Made by a program: the position numbers and the translations under genes. This document shows, piece after piece, positions 60,618-64,000 of a stretch of 64,000 bases of DNA; within the stretch, counting starts at the first letter, position 1; each line of letters begins with the position of its first letter. The DNA lies in NCBI RefSeq assembly GCF_001612845.1, contig NZ_BDBF01000010.1:62001-126000 (forward strand), written 5' to 3'. The notes under the pieces are model-generated. The model did not search any database and was not told where the DNA came from. It saw nothing but the letters and a program-made list of their open reading frames with translations. The stretch is from Nocardia elegans NBRC 108235 (GTDB lineage Bacteria; Actinomycetota; Actinomycetes; Mycobacteriales; Mycobacteriaceae).

Positions 60618-61553
60618 ATGACATCAGCAATGACATCCGGTTCGGCGGAACGGGTCGCCGCCGCACCGGTGATCGAGCTTCGCGGATTGACCAAAACCTT
60701 CCGCAGCTCCGCCGGGCCCGTCCGCGCGGTCGACGGACTCGATCTGACCGTCACCGCGGGTGAGGTGGTCGCCTTCCTGGGGCCCAACGGTGCCGGGAAG
60801 TCCACCAGTATCGACATGATGCTCGGCCTGCTGCGGCCCGACGCCGGAACCGCCCGCCTTCTCGGCGCAACGCCGGCGGAAGCGGTTGCGGCGGGCCGGG
60901 TTTCGGCCGTTCTGCAGTCGGGTGGTCTGCTCCCGGATCTCACCGTCGGCGAAACGGTGCGGGTCGTCGCGGCTCTGCATCGGAATCCGCGCCCCGCCCG
61001 GGAGGTGTTCGTCCGTGCCGGAATCGACGGCATCGCCGACCGCATGGTGGGCAAATGCTCCGGCGGGCAGCAGCAGCGCCTGCGGTTCGCGCTCGCGCTG
61101 CTGCCCGATCCGGATCTGCTGATACTCGACGAGCCGACCACCGGCATGGACGTCGAGGGCCGCCGCGATTTCTGGAACGCCATTCGCGCCGACGCGGATC
61201 TCGGCCGCACCGTCGTCTTCGCCACCCACTACCTGGACGAGGCCGACGCCTACGCCGACCGCATCGTGCTGGTGCGGGGCGGGCGGGTCGTGGCCGACGG
61301 CAGTGCCGCGTCGGTGAAGAATCTGGCCTCCGGCCGCACCGTCTCGGCGACGCTGCCCGGCGCCGACCCCACGAGCCTGCTCGCTCTCGCCGGCGTGGAC
61401 CGGGTCGAACAGCGTGGTGATCGAGTGCTGGTGCACGGCAACGACTCCGACGCGGTCGCTCGCTATCTGTTGACCAGGACACCGGCAGTCGACATCGAAA
61501 TCACCGGCCGCAATCTCGAAGACGCCTTCCTCGCACTGACCGGAGACCACTGA
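60618..61553 (+). CDS. ABC transporter ATP-binding protein (exporter)
   Basis: 311 residues. Walker A 'GPNGAGKSTSIDMMLGL', signature 'CSGGQQQRLRFALAL', Walker B 'LLILDEPTTGMDVEGRR', and H-loop 'FATHYLDEAD' are intact. A C-terminal extension ('LLALAGVDRVEQRGDRVLVHGND', 'NLEDAFLALTGD') is typical of DrrA/NatA-type drug or lipid exporters. It is 2 bases from its permease partner and lies upstream of a histidine kinase/response regulator pair. Confidence 0.92.
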   Translation: MTSAMTSGSAERVAAAPVIELRGLTKTFRSSAGPVRAVDGLDLTVTAGEVVAFLGPNGAGKSTSIDMMLGLLRPDAGTARLLGATPAEAVAAGRVSAVLQSGGLLPDLTVGETVRVVAALHRNPRPAREVFVRAGIDGIADRMVGKCSGGQQQRLRFALALLPDPDLLILDEPTTGMDVEGRRDFWNAIRADADLGRTVVFATHYLDEADAYADRIVLVRGGRVVADGSAASVKNLASGRTVSATLPGADPTSLLALAGVDRVEQRGDRVLVHGNDSDAVARYLLTRTPAVDIEITGRNLEDAFLALTGDH

Positions 61554-61554
61554 G

Positions 61555-62337
61555 ATGACTACATCGATCGTGCCCGCATCGCATGCCGCCCGCCCGGGCG
61601 CCGGCGGATTCAGCTGGGGGTTCCTGCTGCTCGAACTGCGCCGCATGCTGCGCAACCGCCGCACCGTCATCTTCGCGCTGGTGATGCCCGTGGTGTTCTT
61701 CGTGATCTTCGGCGCCCAGAACTCCTCCCGCAACGAAACCTACGGCTCGGCGAATGTCACGGCCTACGTGATGGTGTCGATGGCCGTCTACGGGGCGATG
61801 CTGGCCACCACCAGCGGCGGCGCCATGGTCGCGGTGGAGCGCGCCGCCGGCTGGGTACGCCAGCTCCGTCTCACGCCGCTGCGCCCGGCCGCCTACGTCG
61901 CCACCAAAGTGGCCGGCGCGATGGTGCTCGGATTGTGTTCGGTCGTGGTCGTTTTCGTCGCCGGTGCGGTGACCGGCGCGCATCTGACCACGGCGGCCTG
62001 GGTGGGCTGTTTCCTGATCGCGTGGCTGACCTCGGTGGTCTTCGCGGCCTTCGGACTGTTCATGGGCTATGTGCTGCCCTCGGAGAATGTGATGCAGATC
62101 CTCGGCCCGGTCCTGGCGCTGCTGTCGTTCGCCGGTGGCTTGTTCATGCCGCTGCACGGCTGGTTCGAGACGGTGTCGAAGGTCTTCCCGACCAACGGCG
62201 TCGCGACCCTGGCCCGATTGCCGCTCGGCGACACCGGCGCCGGTTCCGCCGCACTGGCCGTGCTGAACATCGTGGTGTGGGCGTCGGTATTCGCCCTCGG
62301 AGCCGCGGTTCTGTTCCGGCGTGACACCGCTCGCTGA
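61555..62337 (+). CDS. ABC-2 type permease
   Basis: 260 residues, six predicted helices of the ABC-2 exporter family: 'LLELRRMLRNRRTVIFALVMPVVFFVIFGAQ', 'YVMVSMAVYGAMLATTSGGAMVAVERAAGWVRQLRLTPL', 'VLGLCSVVVVFVAGAVTG' and 'MLPSENVMQ'-like turns. It works with the adjacent ATPase. Its end region lies close to the histidine kinase gene, so transporter and sensor are probably one operon. Confidence 0.9.
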   Translation: MTTSIVPASHAARPGAGGFSWGFLLLELRRMLRNRRTVIFALVMPVVFFVIFGAQNSSRNETYGSANVTAYVMVSMAVYGAMLATTSGGAMVAVERAAGWVRQLRLTPLRPAAYVATKVAGAMVLGLCSVVVVFVAGAVTGAHLTTAAWVGCFLIAWLTSVVFAAFGLFMGYVLPSENVMQILGPVLALLSFAGGLFMPLHGWFETVSKVFPTNGVATLARLPLGDTGAGSAALAVLNIVVWASVFALGAAVLFRRDTAR

Positions 62338-62422
62338 CCGCCGCGCCGCACCGTCCGCCTCGGTGGACGGTGCGGTAGCGTCGGAATCCGGCGGCGGCCA
62401 GGGCAGGAGACGGAGGGTGAGG

Positions 62423-63616
62423 ATGCGGGTACCTCCGGTCGATCGGCCGATCTCCGGAGCGCTGGACCGGATCGCCCGCAGGATGGACCGCGCACCCGCC
62501 CCGCATACCGCCATCCAGCATCGACGCCTGTTCTTCGGCGCGGTGCTGGCTTTGATCTGGCTGCTCTATCTGATCGCGCCGATCGTCTCGCAATGGCAGG
62601 ACGGGCATCGGATGCGGGCCGTCGCGGCGGCGGTATGCCTCGCGGTCTTCTGGGTGCTGACGGCCTCGTGCTTCGGTCCGTTCCGGCAACCGGACTGGGA
62701 CGAGGGACACGCACAGGCGGTGCTGCCGGTCTCGTACGAGTGGCCGCGATGGCTCGTGGTGGGCGCGCTGGCGGCGCTCGCCGCCGCGATGACCGTACTG
62801 CTGGGTGTCACCGGCCTGGGCACCGCCATCTACGTCGCGGCCGCCGCCGTCTTCGTCCTTCCGACCGCGAAATCCGGTGCGGTGGTGGCGGGTACGGCCG
62901 CGCTGCTGATCGGCCTGTCGCTGCATTACGGCAGCGCCCCGCTGTATTTCGCCTTCATTCCGGTGGTGATGTGGACCGGTCGCGAAATCGGCCGGCGGCG
63001 CGGCCAATTGCGGGAACTGACTCGCCGCCAGCAGGGCGAGCTCGCGATCGTGGAGGAACGCAACCGGGTGGCGCGCGACGTGCACGACATCCTGGGTCAC
63101 TCGCTGACCGTCATCACCGTCAAAACCGAATTGGCGCAACGGCTGCTCGATTCGGATCCGTCCCGGGCCCGGCAGGAGATGGCCGATGTGGAGAGACTCG
63201 CCCGGGAGGCGCTGGCCGGGGTGCGCGATACGGTGGGCGGCCTGCGCGAGGTGTCGCTCGCGAGTGAACTCGTCAACGCGCGCACGGCCCTGCGCGCCGC
63301 CGGTATCGAGGCGGAGCTCCCGGACCCGGCCGAACTCCCCGAGCGATACGCGGTGATCTTCGGATGGGTCCTGCGCGAGGCGGTGACGAACGTGGTGCGC
63401 CACAGCGGCGCCCGCCACTGCCGGGTACGGGTGAGCGAATCGCGGATCGACATCTTCGACGACGGTAAAGGGCTGTCCGGCAGCATCTTCGGTTCGGGAC
63501 TGAGCGGCTCGAGCGACCGGGTGCGCGCCGAGGGCGGTGTGTTCACGGTCGACACACCTCCCGGCGGGGGAACCTTGATCGCCGTGGACTTCACCACGGC
63601 GGACGGGCACCGCTGA
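62423..63616 (+). CDS. Sensor histidine kinase (NarL/DesK type)
   Basis: 397 residues from ATG 62423, which follows GGAGGG; GTG 62321 is an alternative giving 34 more residues. Five to six hydrophobic helices form the sensor part. The dimerisation/phosphoacceptor helix has 'EERNRVARDVHDILGHSLTVI' with the phosphorylated His. The HATPase_c domain is 'LREAVTNVVRHSGA', 'DIFDDGKGLSG', 'PPGGGTLIAVDF'. The DesK-like layout next to an ABC exporter suggests sensing of membrane or exporter-substrate stress. The response regulator follows. Confidence 0.92.
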   Translation: MRVPPVDRPISGALDRIARRMDRAPAPHTAIQHRRLFFGAVLALIWLLYLIAPIVSQWQDGHRMRAVAAAVCLAVFWVLTASCFGPFRQPDWDEGHAQAVLPVSYEWPRWLVVGALAALAAAMTVLLGVTGLGTAIYVAAAAVFVLPTAKSGAVVAGTAALLIGLSLHYGSAPLYFAFIPVVMWTGREIGRRRGQLRELTRRQQGELAIVEERNRVARDVHDILGHSLTVITVKTELAQRLLDSDPSRARQEMADVERLAREALAGVRDTVGGLREVSLASELVNARTALRAAGIEAELPDPAELPERYAVIFGWVLREAVTNVVRHSGARHCRVRVSESRIDIFDDGKGLSGSIFGSGLSGSSDRVRAEGGVFTVDTPPGGGTLIAVDFTTADGHR

Positions 63617-63802
63617 GCGAAGCAACGCAGCGGGCGGACGGCCGGAGTCGTGCCGAGTCGCGACGCCGCGAGTGGCGACGCCCGGCCGGGGTGCGGTGCC
63701 GAGGTTCGGCCGGTCGGGCGGTGGCGAGCCTGCCGTCCGGATTAGGGTCGCAGGTGTGCGATGGATGATGTCGGTCGGTGAATCACGGCGGGGGCGACGG
63801 CG

Positions 63803-64000
63803 GTGATCCGGTTGCTGCTCGCAGACGATCAAGCGCTGGTGCGGGGCGCATTGGCGGCACTGCTGGGTCTGGAGTCCGACCTCGAGGTGGTAGCCGAGGT
63901 GGGCCGGGGTGACGAGGTTCTCGACGCGGTGCGGCGCACCACACCGGATGTGGCCCTTCTCGATGTGGAAATGCCCGGAATGGACGGTATTTCGGTCGCG
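63803..64000 (+). CDS. Response regulator receiver domain, cut by window edge
   Basis: GTG at 63803 opens a frame that runs off the right edge. It reads 'VIRLLLADDQALVRGALAALL' (acidic pocket Asp-Asp) and 'DVALLDVEMPGMDGISV', with the phosphorylated Asp in 'LLDVEMPG'. This is a NarL/FixJ-type receiver domain; the DNA-binding domain lies outside the window. It follows the histidine kinase and is the likely partner. Confidence 0.88.
   Translation, partial: MIRLLLADDQALVRGALAALLGLESDLEVVAEVGRGDEVLDAVRRTTPDVALLDVEMPGMDGISVA

Overview
The window is about 64 kb of high-GC actinobacterial chromosome. I read it as a mycolic-acid-containing actinomycete (order Mycobacteriales), most likely Nocardia or a close relative. 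The evidence is the protein family content (PhoH1/YbeY/CBS/Era/RecO/UppS series, SmtB-Zur pair, GH15 trehalase, DnaJ2-HrcA pair, mycobacterial-type sulfite reductase), the many GTG starts, and starts lying 6-7 bases after a TANNNT-like -10 box. From memory, the order of housekeeping genes follows the Mycobacterium tuberculosis Rv2357c-Rv2415c segment in inverted orientation, with several insertions. No tRNA, rRNA, insertion sequence, prophage or CRISPR array was seen.

Layout. 0-4 kb: comEA-comEC-holA on +. 3.9-5.4 kb: a PI-PLC-like lipoprotein and rpsT on -. 5.7-9.2 kb: an aquaporin, a MazF/PemK-fold protein on -, and lepA, which has no canonical start codon. 9.4-13.7 kb: a low-complexity protein translationally coupled to a dynamin-like GTPase (IniB/IniA-like). 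13.8-16.6 kb: a GH15 trehalase on - and three small proteins on +. 16.8-20.9 kb: a sulfate importer (subI-cysT-cysW-cysA) behind a short Cys-containing leader peptide. 21-30 kb: two degenerate membrane-anchored Hsp70-like proteins flanking an MFS/GntR pair and an AurF-type diiron oxygenase coupled to a ferredoxin-NADP reductase. 30-33.5 kb: VOC protein, WYL regulator, SDR and HAD phosphatase. 33.5-39.2 kb: the assimilatory sulfate reduction operon on - (second leader peptide, sir, cysH, cysD, cysN, sirohydrochlorin chelatase). 39.4-40.4 kb: an alcohol dehydrogenase remnant and an AraC regulator. 40.5-45.3 kb: hemW, a small protein, hrcA, dnaJ2, rsmE. 45.3-47.6 kb: a divergent MFS/LysR pair. 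47.7-57 kb: phoH, ybeY, a tandem-repeat ORF, CBS/hemolysin-like protein, cytidine-deaminase-like protein, era, a hypothetical, recO, an LLM oxidoreductase on -, a SAM methyltransferase, uppS and a conserved hypothetical. 57-59.4 kb: smtB-zur on - and glyS on +. 59.6-64 kb: a quinone oxidoreductase, an ABC-2 exporter and a two-component system cut by the right edge.

How the genes work together. Sulfate is imported by SubI-CysTWA, activated by CysDN, reduced by CysH (APS reductase) and Sir, and Sir's siroheme is metallated by the CbiX-type chelatase. Both sulfur operons are preceded by a 30-codon peptide with two late Cys codons, which suggests cysteine-responsive attenuation. The most unusual items are the lepA start region, the 75-bp in-frame tandem repeat between ybeY and the CBS gene, the pair of membrane-anchored Hsp70-like proteins, the dynamin-like protein with Met at the Walker A lysine position, and an orphan MerR-type promoter ahead of the LLM oxidoreductase.
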